Shown here: positions 8,541-17,062 of the stretch, in pieces
Position numbering within the stretch: position 1 is the stretch's first letter
Layout: the number at the start of each line of letters is the position of its first letter
Assembly (NCBI RefSeq): GCF_001457835.1
Contig: NZ_LN898230.1
Coordinates: 761,600-825,599, forward strand
Length of the DNA stretch: 64,000 nucleotides
DNA from: Fenollaria timonensis
GTDB taxonomy: Bacteria > Bacillota > Clostridia > Tissierellales > Peptoniphilaceae
Direction: 5' to 3'
Translations under genes and position numbers: made by a program
The notes under the pieces: generated by a model
Seen by the model: the letters and a program-made list of their open reading frames with translations, nothing else
The model's database searches: none
Told to the model about the DNA's origin: nothing

Positions 8541-8883
8541 CTACCTCGTTTTTATTATAAAATTCTTCCATAAGTTCGTCTATGATTGCGTCATCTACGA
8601 CTTCTAGTTCAACATCGACACCATTTTCATGCTCGATGTACTTATAAGGATAAACGTACTCTTCTTCCTCTTCTACGTCTAGTGGGAATAAGAAGATGTA
8701 GTCGTCTCCTTTGTAATTAAATAGATCAAGTACAGCGCATTCAAGCTCTGTTCCATCATCTAAAGTGATGATCATTGTGTCTTCACAGTCACAATCATCA
8801 TGTTCGTGATCATGTCCGCAGCCGCAGTCTTCGTCGTGGCAGCAGCAATCGTGTTCATCAATGAAATCTTTATCTTTACTCAT
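8533..8883 (-). CDS. DUF1292 protein with a Cys/His-rich N-terminus
   Basis: 116 aa. Residues 37-100 match DUF1292 (YrzB-like): MIITLDDGTELECAVLDLF followed by YIFLFPLD, an acidic turn and a final beta-rich part. Ahead of it, residues 11-33 hold seven Cys and five His in 23 residues with almost only Asp, Glu and Gly between, which looks like a metal-binding segment. Its ATG overlaps the end of the RelA/SpoT-domain gene by 8 bp and GAGGAG precedes it. Function of DUF1292 is unknown; the added head suggests zinc or nickel binding, an inference. Confidence 0.85.
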   Translation of the reverse strand: MSKDKDFIDEHDCCCHDEDCGCGHDHEHDDCDCEDTMIITLDDGTELECAVLDLFNYKGDDYIFLFPLDVEEEEEYVYPYKYIEHENGVDVELEVVDDAIIDELMEEFYNKNEVDE

Positions 8884-10213
8884 CTGTTTCTCCTCTTTCT
8901 AAAATTTGTTCGGAAAAGTCCTCAAAATTAGATATATTAACTAATTCGAGGCTTATATTTTTATTAATTTCGTTAATATTTTCATCAGTTATAAATGAAA
9001 GTTCAGGTTTTTTCTTGAACTCGTAGCTTATTTGATCAAGGTAGTAGTTAATTAAAAACTCTTTCTCTTCCTTTGACATATCCTTATTTCTAATACTTAG
9101 AGCAACTGATTCGTAGAACTTATATCTTAAAAATATTATGAAGCCCTCGAAGTCTTCAACATTAGTACCCTTTTCAATAATAAATATTATCCTAAAGAAT
9201 AAATTCCACTTAAAATCAGTATTTATAAGTTTTAGTATTTCGTCACCTAAGCTTTGAGTGAAAGTATCGTTAAACACAGGCTTTCTCTCAAACTCTATAT
9301 AGTTTGTTATAGGACCAAGATTTTCCTGTATATCTGATAATCTTCCTACTAAATCAACAAACTCTTGTGATGTATCCTTAGCAGATTTTCTTTGAGCCTT
9401 CATAAATAAGTACTCACTAATCATGTCGCAGGAGTCCTTGTAGTCTATAATGTAACCTAAGTCGCTCTTAACCTTTGATTTAAATATATCGTGTATAGTC
9501 TTTGATACAAGCTTAACAAGTTGCTTCTTCTTATTAACCTGTATCGTTGAGTCAGACCTATTAAGATGGTTATAAACACTCATAAGCTGCCTATCAACCA
9601 TAGTTAAATTATCCTTAATAGTTGCCATGATGTCTATAAAGAAATCTTCTGTAAGAACATAGTTGTAGTTCTTATATAGGACTTTGTGGTCTATGTCTCC
9701 CCAGAATACATTGACAAGTGACTTTATTTGAAGCTCAAAGTGTATCTTCTTGCCGTCATCATCAACATACTTGCCGTCTATCTTGTAGATCTCAAAACCA
9801 TTCTTTTGTAATTGTGGCTGCTCTTCAGATAGCTTTAGATATATCTTTTTATTGATATGGCTTGAGTAATAACCTCTGTCCTCTTTATAATTGAATAAGT
9901 TTAATAAGTCTCTATAAATTTTCTTTTCGTCATCAATGAACCTACATTCAATTCTAACACCTATGATATCTGAGATGTTCTCCATAAGATTCTCTGGCGT
10001 CTTGTACTCAGTATATAAATTGTTTCTAAGTATCTTCTCTCTAAGTGAAGTAGCTTCCTTCACTCTGCCTCTTGCGGCTAGAAAATGATCCTTAGCACAG
10101 AAAGTATTAGTAAAGAAATTTTCTAGAATTTCCATTACTTCTTCTAATTTATCGTTATTTTCTTCAAGTAAATCTATAGTGTCATCTATAAAATCAAATA
10201 ATTCAAGCCTCAT
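8876..10213 (-). CDS. RelA/SpoT synthetase-domain protein with long C-terminal extension
   Basis: 445 aa. The N-terminal ~230 residues carry a RelA/SpoT nucleotidyltransferase domain: RVKEATSLREKI (substrate loop), SDIIGVRI (catalytic Asp region), GYYSSHI (counterpart of GYQSLH), and FELQIKS followed by WGDIDHKVLYK (catalytic Glu and following helix). These suggest a potential (p)ppGpp synthetase. There is no HD hydrolase, TGS or ACT domain, so it resembles a small alarmone synthetase plus about 200 unassigned, mainly helical residues. Key residues seem present but the GYYSSHI deviation leaves activity uncertain. It is second after the parvulin in a minus-strand run. A degenerate family member without synthetase activity is the alternative. 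Confidence 0.8.
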   Translation of the reverse strand: MRLELFDFIDDTIDLLEENNDKLEEVMEILENFFTNTFCAKDHFLAARGRVKEATSLREKILRNNLYTEYKTPENLMENISDIIGVRIECRFIDDEKKIYRDLLNLFNYKEDRGYYSSHINKKIYLKLSEEQPQLQKNGFEIYKIDGKYVDDDGKKIHFELQIKSLVNVFWGDIDHKVLYKNYNYVLTEDFFIDIMATIKDNLTMVDRQLMSVYNHLNRSDSTIQVNKKKQLVKLVSKTIHDIFKSKVKSDLGYIIDYKDSCDMISEYLFMKAQRKSAKDTSQEFVDLVGRLSDIQENLGPITNYIEFERKPVFNDTFTQSLGDEILKLINTDFKWNLFFRIIFIIEKGTNVEDFEGFIIFLRYKFYESVALSIRNKDMSKEEKEFLINYYLDQISYEFKKKPELSFITDENINEINKNISLELVNISNFEDFSEQILERGETDE

Positions 10214-10232
10214 CAGCTCTCATATCCTTTCA

Positions 10233-10985
10233 TTAAACAAATATTTCTGGTTTGTATTTATCCTTTAAGCTGTCAATTACTGCCTTAAATGCGTTCATTT
10301 GTTTAATTTGCATAACATGAGCACGCACTTCATCTTTAACTTCGTCAAATGATCTAGCTTTTGCATCATTAATCTCATTTAACTTGATTATATGGTAGCC
10401 AAATTGAGTCTTAACTGGCTCAGAAATTTCTCCAAGACTCATTGAGAATACCTTGTCGTCAAATTCCTTAACCATTTGTCCTCTGTGGAATGTACCTAAG
10501 TCTCCACCATTAGCCTTAGATGGGCATGCAGAGTGTTCTTGAGCAAGGCTAGCAAAGTCCTCACCATTATCAATTTTAGCCTTGATATCCTTTGCTTTAT
10601 CTTCACTATCAACTAAGATGTGGCTAGCAGATCTTGATTCAGGTTCAGAAAATTCATCCTTAAATTCATTATAATAGTTTTTAAGTTCTTCATCTGTCGC
10701 TTCTTCACATTCAAGAGCCTTTTTAAAAGCCATATTAGTTAAGATGTTTTCTTTAGCCTTTTCCATCTCAGCTTTATATTCTTCACTCTCGTCTAGTTTT
10801 TCATCGATAGCATTATTATATAACATCGCTTGATTAACCATCTCTTCAACTAATTTTTTAACTCCGTCCTTTGATTGGAACTGCATAGTTAGTTGTGGTC
10901 CAAGCATATTTGCAAAGTTTACAACGTCTTCTTTTTTAATTTCTTTGCCGCATACTTTAGCGACTACTTCCTTATTTATTTCCAA
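10233..10985 (-). CDS. Cytoplasmic parvulin-type peptidyl-prolyl isomerase (PrsA/SurA-like)
   Basis: 250 aa. The rotamase domain spans about residues 118-203 (ASHILVDSEDKA, GGDLGTFHRGQM, VKTQFGYHIIKL), preceded by a helical chaperone-like arm with a SurA/trigger-like pattern. No signal peptide or lipobox is present, unlike extracellular PrsA, so it should act in the cytoplasm. The start codon is TTG at 10983-10985, chosen because AAGGAGG lies 5-6 bases before it. A -35/-10 promoter at 11021-11049 makes it the first gene of the run that continues to 6600. Confidence 0.88.
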   Translation of the reverse strand: MEINKEVVAKVCGKEIKKEDVVNFANMLGPQLTMQFQSKDGVKKLVEEMVNQAMLYNNAIDEKLDESEEYKAEMEKAKENILTNMAFKKALECEEATDEELKNYYNEFKDEFSEPESRSASHILVDSEDKAKDIKAKIDNGEDFASLAQEHSACPSKANGGDLGTFHRGQMVKEFDDKVFSMSLGEISEPVKTQFGYHIIKLNEINDAKARSFDEVKDEVRAHVMQIKQMNAFKAVIDSLKDKYKPEIFV

Positions 10986-11020
10986 AATATCCTCCTTAAA
11001 ATTTAATCTTTCACATATTT

Positions 11021-11049
11021 ATATTATCATATAAATTATTATTTTGCAA
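11021..11049 (-). promoter_or_regulatory. SigA-type promoter of the parvulin operon
   Basis: Read on the minus strand: TTGCAA (-35, 11044-11049), 17-bp spacer, TAATAT (-10, 11021-11026) preceded by TGA, an extended -10. It lies 36 bp before the TTG start and back to back with the promoter of the plus-strand gene at 11101. Confidence 0.65.
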
Positions 11050-11072
11050 GACTATTTTTAATCTTCAAAATG

Positions 11073-11081
11073 TGTTATAAT
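11073..11081 (+). promoter_or_regulatory. Extended -10 promoter of the HerA-like gene
   Basis: TGTTATAAT at 11073-11081, 19 bp before the ATG at 11101; no good -35. A ribosome site AGAGGTG lies at 11089-11095. Confidence 0.6.
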
Positions 11082-11100
11082 ACTTATGAGAGGTGATTTT

Positions 11101-12558
11101 ATGAAATATTTACTAGGTGGAGAGAACGAAAAAGCATATTTGAACTCTAAGATGCTAAATAGACACGGCATCATAGCTGGAGCGACTGGTACTGGTAAGA
11201 CTGTTACTTTAAAAGTAATTAGTGAGATGCTTAATAACGATGGTATCAACACATTCATTACCGATGTTAAAGGCGACATTATGAGTCTAGCTGAGAATGG
11301 CGAGAGAAATGATAAGATCGACGAAAGACTTAATAAGCTTGGTATAGATGACTACCAAGTTGATAGCTTCCCTGTTGAAATTTTTGATATATATAAAAGA
11401 GGTGTTCCGCTAAGAGCATCTGTTACTGATATAGGTCCAGTTTTACTATCTAAGATGCTTGGACTGAATGATGTACAAAGCGGCGTCATCGATGTTATGT
11501 ATAAAATTGCCGACGAGAACGGTCTAAAACTTATTGATTTTAAAGATTTAAAGATTATGCTTAAGTATATGGCGGACTTCTCTAGTGATATTTCAAGTAA
11601 ATATGGCAATGTAGCTAAGCAAAGTATAAATGCTATACAAAGAACTCTTATTAGATTTGAAAATGAAGGTGCGATTGACTTCTTCGGCGAACCATCTTTC
11701 GATGTAGATGATTTATTAGTGAAAAATGGTGAAAAAGGCACAGCAAACATACTTAACTGTACAGAGCTCTACCTTAACTCAAAGATGTATCAATCAGTTG
11801 TAATCTATCTACTTAGTCAGATATTTACTAGTCTTGATGAAGTTGGTGACCTTGATAAACCTAAACTAGTATTATTCTTAGATGAGGCTCACTTAATTTT
11901 TAAAGACTTGAATAAAAAGATGCTTGAAAACATCGTTACTATTATCAAGCTTATCAGGTCTAAGGGTGTTGGCATCTTCTTTGTTACGCAAAACCCTAAG
12001 GATATACCTGAAGAAGTTTTAAGCCAGCTATCTAACAGGATCGAACATGCTTTAAGAGCCTACACTCCTAATGAAATTAAGAATGTTAAATATGCTGCAG
12101 ATAGTTTTAGAAAAAATCCAAACTTCGACAGTGAAAAAGCTATACTTAATCTAAAAACTGGTGAAGCCTTGGTCTCAACGCTTAATGAAGATGGCGAGCC
12201 ATCCATAGCTGAGATAACTCTTATAAGGCCACCTATGTCAAAGATTGGTATGATAGATGAAGCTGTGTTTAATGACATTATTAATAGTTCAGATTTTAAC
12301 TCTAAGTACAAAGAGCCAATTGACAGAGAATCAGCATACGAGATACTTAGTGAAAGATACATCCAAATCAATAAAGAAATGGAAGCAGAAAAAGCAGAAA
12401 AAGATGCACAAAAAGAATACAGAACAAAACAAAATCAAAAGAAGAGAAATGAAAGTACTGCCGATAAAATGTTAAAGAGAGTCTTCAGTGCCTTTACTTA
12501 TCAAATAGGTAGAACCGTTGCAAGAGACATAATGAATACGATTAAAAGAAAAAAATAA
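11101..12558 (+). CDS. HerA-like DUF853 family ATPase
   Basis: 485 aa. Walker A GATGTGKT at residues 27-34 and a hydrophobic Walker B ending FLDEAH near residue 263, followed by KGVGIFFVTQNPKDIPEEVL with an arginine-rich region, identify a HerA/FtsK-superfamily ATPase of the DUF853 type. The C-terminal 60 residues are strongly charged. The family is thought to be hexameric motors acting on DNA, but its cellular role is not established. The start at 11101 is chosen over an upstream Met (11086) because AGAGGTG lies correctly spaced before it. It is a single-gene unit, flanked by its own promoter and terminator. Confidence 0.88.
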   Translation: MKYLLGGENEKAYLNSKMLNRHGIIAGATGTGKTVTLKVISEMLNNDGINTFITDVKGDIMSLAENGERNDKIDERLNKLGIDDYQVDSFPVEIFDIYKRGVPLRASVTDIGPVLLSKMLGLNDVQSGVIDVMYKIADENGLKLIDFKDLKIMLKYMADFSSDISSKYGNVAKQSINAIQRTLIRFENEGAIDFFGEPSFDVDDLLVKNGEKGTANILNCTELYLNSKMYQSVVIYLLSQIFTSLDEVGDLDKPKLVLFLDEAHLIFKDLNKKMLENIVTIIKLIRSKGVGIFFVTQNPKDIPEEVLSQLSNRIEHALRAYTPNEIKNVKYAADSFRKNPNFDSEKAILNLKTGEALVSTLNEDGEPSIAEITLIRPPMSKIGMIDEAVFNDIINSSDFNSKYKEPIDRESAYEILSERYIQINKEMEAEKAEKDAQKEYRTKQNQKKRNESTADKMLKRVFSAFTYQIGRTVARDIMNTIKRKK

Positions 12559-12571
12559 TTTATAAATCAAT

Positions 12572-12597
12572 GGCCAGAGCATTTGCTCTGGCCTTTT
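12572..12597 (+). terminator. Rho-independent terminator of the HerA-like gene
   Basis: GGCCAGAGCA ... GCTCTGGCC stem (12572-12593) followed by TTTT, 14 bases after the stop. A second hairpin for the opposite strand follows directly. Confidence 0.88.
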
Positions 12598-12603
12598 ACT
12601 TGC

Positions 12604-12632
12604 AAAAAAAGACTAGAGCATCTGCCCTAGTC
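12604..12632 (-). terminator. Rho-independent terminator of the ileS operon
   Basis: On the minus strand, GACTAGGGCA pairs with TGCTCTAGTC (one mismatch) across 12611-12632, followed by seven T (12604-12610). It closes the operon that runs from rpmE to ileS. Confidence 0.88.
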
Positions 12633-12641
12633 TTAGTTAAT

Positions 12642-15600
12642 TTATATTCTTTCAACAAATATCTTTACAGTCTTACCATTTAAGTCTGTTTCTTCTACAT
12701 CAAGTTCTTTGTATTCAATGCTATCTGCAACTGTTTCTTTTAGTATAAAGTCTTTGAACTTTTCAAAGATAGCTTTCAAATCATCATTTGCATCAACATA
12801 GATCTTTATCTTGTCTAGTACATCAAAGTCATTTTGCTTTCTAAGTTGTTGTACCTTTGATATAAACTCTCTTAAGTAGCCTTCATCAAGAAGTTCACCT
12901 GTTAACTTAGTATCAAGTATGATAAAGACACCATTTTCCATTTCAACATTAAAGCCTTCTTTGGACTCAATTCTTACATCTACATAATCTTTTTTGATTT
13001 TAGTCGCTTCGCCATTAAGCTCAACTGTTTGATCAGCGTGGTCAAGCTTGTCCACAAAGTCTATGCTATCAACATTTAATAGATATTTAGTGAAGTCCTT
13101 AATCTTTGATCCAAGTATTGAGCCAGCAACTTTGAAGTTCGGCTTCAAGTTGAAGTTCATGTACTTTTTCAAATCATCTTCGTAGTAAACGTGCTTAACA
13201 TTAAGCTCTTCCTTGATTAAGTCAGTTAAGTCCTCTAAGTCTTCCCTATACTTACCGTCGATAACTATCTCGTTAAGAGGTATTCTTACCTTGATCTTAG
13301 CGTTTTCTCTTGATGATCTACCAAGTTTAACAAGTGTACGAACTAGATCCATCTTGTAAATAAGTTTTTCATCGACTAGGTCTTTATTAGCCTTTGGATA
13401 ATAGTCTATGTGAACTGATTCTAAATCGCCAAGTCTTTGATAGAATTCTTCTGCTGTATATGGAGCAAATGGAGCTATGACCTTAGATACTCCAAGAAGT
13501 ATTTCGTAGGTTGTTTGTAAAACTGCCTTCTTGTCATCATCAAGCTCTGTAGCCCAGAATCTTCTTCTTGAACGTCTGATATACCAGTTTGATATATCTT
13601 CAACAACAAAGTCTTGTATCATTCTAACTACATTTGTTAGCTCAAACTTATCCATCTCTTCTTCGATATTTAGAAGAAGTTTGTTATATTTAGCAAGTAT
13701 CCACTTGTCTATATCGCTTCTCTTTTCATATGGCACGTCTAATGTCTTTGGATCAATGCCATCAGTTTGTAAATACATGTAGAAGAAGTTATATACATTT
13801 CTAAGTGTGTTAAAGAATTTTGAGCTAATATCTTTTAGACCATCTACATCGACTTTCTTAGTAGTCCAAGCTGGTGATACGTATAATAGATACCATCTTA
13901 CAGCATCTGCACCATATTCATCAAATAGCTCGAATGGGTCTATGGTATTGCCCCTGCTTTTACTCATCTTTTTGCCGTACTTATCAAGTACTAAGTTGTT
14001 TACAAGAACGTTTTTATATGGAGCCTTGCCAGTCATATATGTTGATATAGCAAGTAAGCTGTAGAACCAGCCTCTTGTTTGGTCTATACCTTCACAGATG
14101 AAGTCTGCTGGGAACTTGTGGTCAAAGTCATCAGTATGCTCGAATGGATAGTGCCATTGGCTAAATGGCATTGCGCCTGAGTCAAACCAAACGTCGATTA
14201 CATCCTTTTCTCTAGTCATCTTGCCATGACAGTGTGGACACTCTAGATGAACGTCGTCAACATATGGTCTGTGCAATTCGATATTTTCATCTATATCTTC
14301 AATAGCTTTTTCCTTAAGCTCTTTTCTTGAGCCAACGCTTTCCATGTGACCGCAGTCTTCGCACTTCCAAATTGGTAGTGGTGTTCCCCAGTATCTTGAT
14401 CTAGATAGAGCCCAATCCTTTAGGTTATCTAACCAGAAACCAAATCTCTTTTCACCAACATAGTCTGGATACCAATTAACAGTATTGTTATTTTCAACAA
14501 TTTTATCTTTAAACTTAGTTACTTCTATATACCAAGATGGTTTTGCATAATAAAGAAGTGGTGTGTGGCATCTCCAGCAATGTGGATAGTTGTGCTCAAT
14601 CTTTTGTTTTCTGTATAATTTATTTTCTTTCTTTAATTCATCAATGATTAATGGGTCAGCATCCATAACCCACATGCCATTCCAAGGAGTATCTGTGAAC
14701 TTACCTTCTTCATCAACTGGATTAAGAACTGGTAAATCATATCTTCTAGATGTGTTATAGTCGTCTTCACCAAAAGCTGGTGCTGTGTGAACTATACCAG
14801 TACCATCTTCCATAGTAACGTAATCAGCCTCTGTTATGAAGAAGGCTTTTTTATCGCATGGTAAATATGGTAATAATTGTTCGTACTCTCCACCAACTAG
14901 GTCTGAGCCTTTCATCTCAGCTATTATTTCATAATTTTCTGCATCTTTTTCAAGTGCTTGTTTGAAAAGTGCCTTAGCTAAGTAAAGTATCTCGCCATTT
15001 TCTTTGTGTTTTATCTTTATATAATCAAAATCTTTATTAACTGTTAAGCTTACGTTTGAAGGAAGTGTCCATGGTGTTGTTGTCCATGCAAGATAGTACT
15101 CGTTATCAGTACCTTTCTTTTTGAACTTGACATAAGCTGATTCAGTTTTAATCATCTCATAGCCTTGAGCTACTTCATGTGAAGCAAGTCCTGTACCGCA
15201 TCTTGGGCAATAAGGCATAATCTTGTGACCTTCATAAATTAGTCCATCCTTAAACATCTTATCAAGTATATGCCAAGTAGATTCGATGTAGTCATTATCA
15301 AGAGTTATATATGGATTGTCAAGATCGATTAGATAAGCCATCTTTTCAGTCATCTGTCTCCATAGTGACTCATACTTAAATACTGACTCTTTACATTTTT
15401 CATTAAACTCTTTTACGCCATACTTTTCTATATCTTGTTTATTATGAAGTCCTAATTGTTTTTCAGTTTCAATTTCAACAGGTAGTCCGTGTGTATCCCA
15501 ACCGGCTTTTCTGTTTACGTAGTAGCCTTGCATAACCTTATATCTGCAGACAGAGTCCTTTAGTGTTCTACCACTTACGTGATGTATACCAGGCTTGCCA

Positions 15601-15752
15601 TTAGCAGTTGGTGGGCCTTCGAAGAAAACATATCTATTGTCCTTATCTCTTTTATCGTTTGTTAATTTAAGTAGATCGATACTCTTCCAATATTCAGATA
15701 TTTGATGTTCTCTATCGGCTACGCGATCATTTGATAAAGCTTTTAAGTCCAT
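12642..15752 (-). CDS. ileS: Isoleucyl-tRNA synthetase, type 2, with GIHH in place of HxGH
   Basis: 1036-aa class I synthetase charging tRNA-Ile. The length, the editing domain (about 200-400, including GTGIVHTAPAFGEDD) and the C-terminal half match the eukaryote-like IleRS2 type. KMSKS is at 595-599. The first signature motif reads GIHH at 55-58, the order of first and third positions being swapped relative to HxGH. Published work on IleRS2 enzymes connects GxHH with very strong mupirocin resistance, so this organism is predicted insensitive. Two CxxC pairs near 464-508 may bind zinc. ATG is preceded by AAGGAGGT. It is last in its operon, 2 bp after the SAF-domain gene, with no T-box leader directly in front. 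Confidence 0.96.
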   Translation of the reverse strand: MDLKALSNDRVADREHQISEYWKSIDLLKLTNDKRDKDNRYVFFEGPPTANGKPGIHHVSGRTLKDSVCRYKVMQGYYVNRKAGWDTHGLPVEIETEKQLGLHNKQDIEKYGVKEFNEKCKESVFKYESLWRQMTEKMAYLIDLDNPYITLDNDYIESTWHILDKMFKDGLIYEGHKIMPYCPRCGTGLASHEVAQGYEMIKTESAYVKFKKKGTDNEYYLAWTTTPWTLPSNVSLTVNKDFDYIKIKHKENGEILYLAKALFKQALEKDAENYEIIAEMKGSDLVGGEYEQLLPYLPCDKKAFFITEADYVTMEDGTGIVHTAPAFGEDDYNTSRRYDLPVLNPVDEEGKFTDTPWNGMWVMDADPLIIDELKKENKLYRKQKIEHNYPHCWRCHTPLLYYAKPSWYIEVTKFKDKIVENNNTVNWYPDYVGEKRFGFWLDNLKDWALSRSRYWGTPLPIWKCEDCGHMESVGSRKELKEKAIEDIDENIELHRPYVDDVHLECPHCHGKMTREKDVIDVWFDSGAMPFSQWHYPFEHTDDFDHKFPADFICEGIDQTRGWFYSLLAISTYMTGKAPYKNVLVNNLVLDKYGKKMSKSRGNTIDPFELFDEYGADAVRWYLLYVSPAWTTKKVDVDGLKDISSKFFNTLRNVYNFFYMYLQTDGIDPKTLDVPYEKRSDIDKWILAKYNKLLLNIEEEMDKFELTNVVRMIQDFVVEDISNWYIRRSRRRFWATELDDDKKAVLQTTYEILLGVSKVIAPFAPYTAEEFYQRLGDLESVHIDYYPKANKDLVDEKLIYKMDLVRTLVKLGRSSRENAKIKVRIPLNEIVIDGKYREDLEDLTDLIKEELNVKHVYYEDDLKKYMNFNLKPNFKVAGSILGSKIKDFTKYLLNVDSIDFVDKLDHADQTVELNGEATKIKKDYVDVRIESKEGFNVEMENGVFIILDTKLTGELLDEGYLREFISKVQQLRKQNDFDVLDKIKIYVDANDDLKAIFEKFKDFILKETVADSIEYKELDVEETDLNGKTVKIFVERI

Positions 15753-15754
15753 AA

Positions 15755-17062
15755 TTACCTCCTTGAAGCTTCGTACTTTGCTTCTATTTCTTTTCTAAGT
15801 TTATATACAAGCGTCTCACTATCAAGTTCTACGCTATTATAATCAATATTTTCGCCCTTTTTAATGTCTCTACTAAGGACTGCGCCTTCGTTTATGACGG
15901 ATATAGGCACTAAATTCTTTTCTCTTGACTTTTCAAAGTCTATGCACTTGCCATAAAAAGTGTAGCCTCCGATGTAATCAAGCTTCTCGCCTTTCTTCAT
16001 GTCCTTCTTAGCAATAGCAACTACATCTGAGTATGGTATTTCAGATATAGGTTTTATAGCTTCGAGCTTGTCGAAATGTGCCTTTAATACTGTATTTATA
16101 GTCTCTATGCTGGTCAAATGGTAAGGTCTGTATAAAACATAATTTGGACCTTCGCCCATCTTTAGAAATCTCATTAAGTGATCAATCTTCTTCAAGTCGC
16201 TCTTAACTATGACAAAGACGCCTGGCGCTATGCCATTGACATAATCAACTATGCCGTATGAATTAAGCACGCCGCCTTCTGATTTAAGACAAAGTTTCTT
16301 GTCGAGCGATTTGATATCGGATTTGATTCCGTGTCCGCCATCGACATCCACTCTAAATCCAGTCGCATTACTCATAGTAGCCATCTCGACCATGGTCTTA
16401 GTGCCATCTACAAAGCTTGCTAGCATCTCTTTTTTAATTCCCTTTTCTTTGGCAGATTCACTTACTGTGTCTGGATTAGCTTCTAAATCGACTACATTGT
16501 TCTTTCCTTTGCCAATGGCTAAAACATCAAAGCCCATTATTTTAGCTTCATTGTAAAGCTCAAGAACTGTTCCTGGCTCGTCTCCATCTATGCCTGTATA
16601 TATAAGTCCTTTTTCTTCAGCTATCTTTGAAAACACTGTTCCAACGCAGACATCGCTCTCTAGATTGAATGTAATTACGTTTTTGCCATTCATTAAAGCG
16701 TTGTAACTGATTTCAGTGCCGACAATTGGCTCACCTGTCGCATCTATTACATAATCAATGTGCTCTGATTTGTATAAAAGCTCTTTGTCCTCACATATAT
16801 AATACTTATTTAAATCACTAATTTCGTCAGCGCTAGTGATTTTAATAATATCTTCTCTAGCAATACCCGCTGCAAGATAAGCATCAATCGCATCTTCAAT
16901 ATGTCTTGAAGATATTAATAAGGGATTTAAAACCCCGCTTTGTATATATTGACTTACCAGCGCCTTACCCATAAAGCCGGCTCCTAGTAAGGAAACATTT
17001 ATCTTTTTACCTTTTTCTTTATATTCATAAAATTTCTTTTGATAATTTATCAAGCCTTCCAC
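15755..17062 (-). CDS. Homoserine-dehydrogenase-like NAD(P) oxidoreductase with SAF domain
   Basis: 435 aa. A Rossmann motif LLGAGFMGKAL starts near residue 25; the middle resembles homoserine dehydrogenase-like proteins (IDGDEPGTVLEL, DVDGGHGIKS), and the last ~80 residues (KKGEKLDYIGG, LSRDIKKGENIDY) form a SAF domain. The same architecture is found in a broad family with roles in sugar-acid catabolism and other uncertain pathways; the substrate here is unknown. The annotated start is GTG at 17062, with TTG at 17053 after GAGGTGG an equally good alternative. It overlaps the flavoprotein gene by 13 bp and leads straight into ileS. Confidence 0.8.
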   Translation of the reverse strand: MEGLINYQKKFYEYKEKGKKINVSLLGAGFMGKALVSQYIQSGVLNPLLISSRHIEDAIDAYLAAGIAREDIIKITSADEISDLNKYYICEDKELLYKSEHIDYVIDATGEPIVGTEISYNALMNGKNVITFNLESDVCVGTVFSKIAEEKGLIYTGIDGDEPGTVLELYNEAKIMGFDVLAIGKGKNNVVDLEANPDTVSESAKEKGIKKEMLASFVDGTKTMVEMATMSNATGFRVDVDGGHGIKSDIKSLDKKLCLKSEGGVLNSYGIVDYVNGIAPGVFVIVKSDLKKIDHLMRFLKMGEGPNYVLYRPYHLTSIETINTVLKAHFDKLEAIKPISEIPYSDVVAIAKKDMKKGEKLDYIGGYTFYGKCIDFEKSREKNLVPISVINEGAVLSRDIKKGENIDYNSVELDSETLVYKLRKEIEAKYEASRR

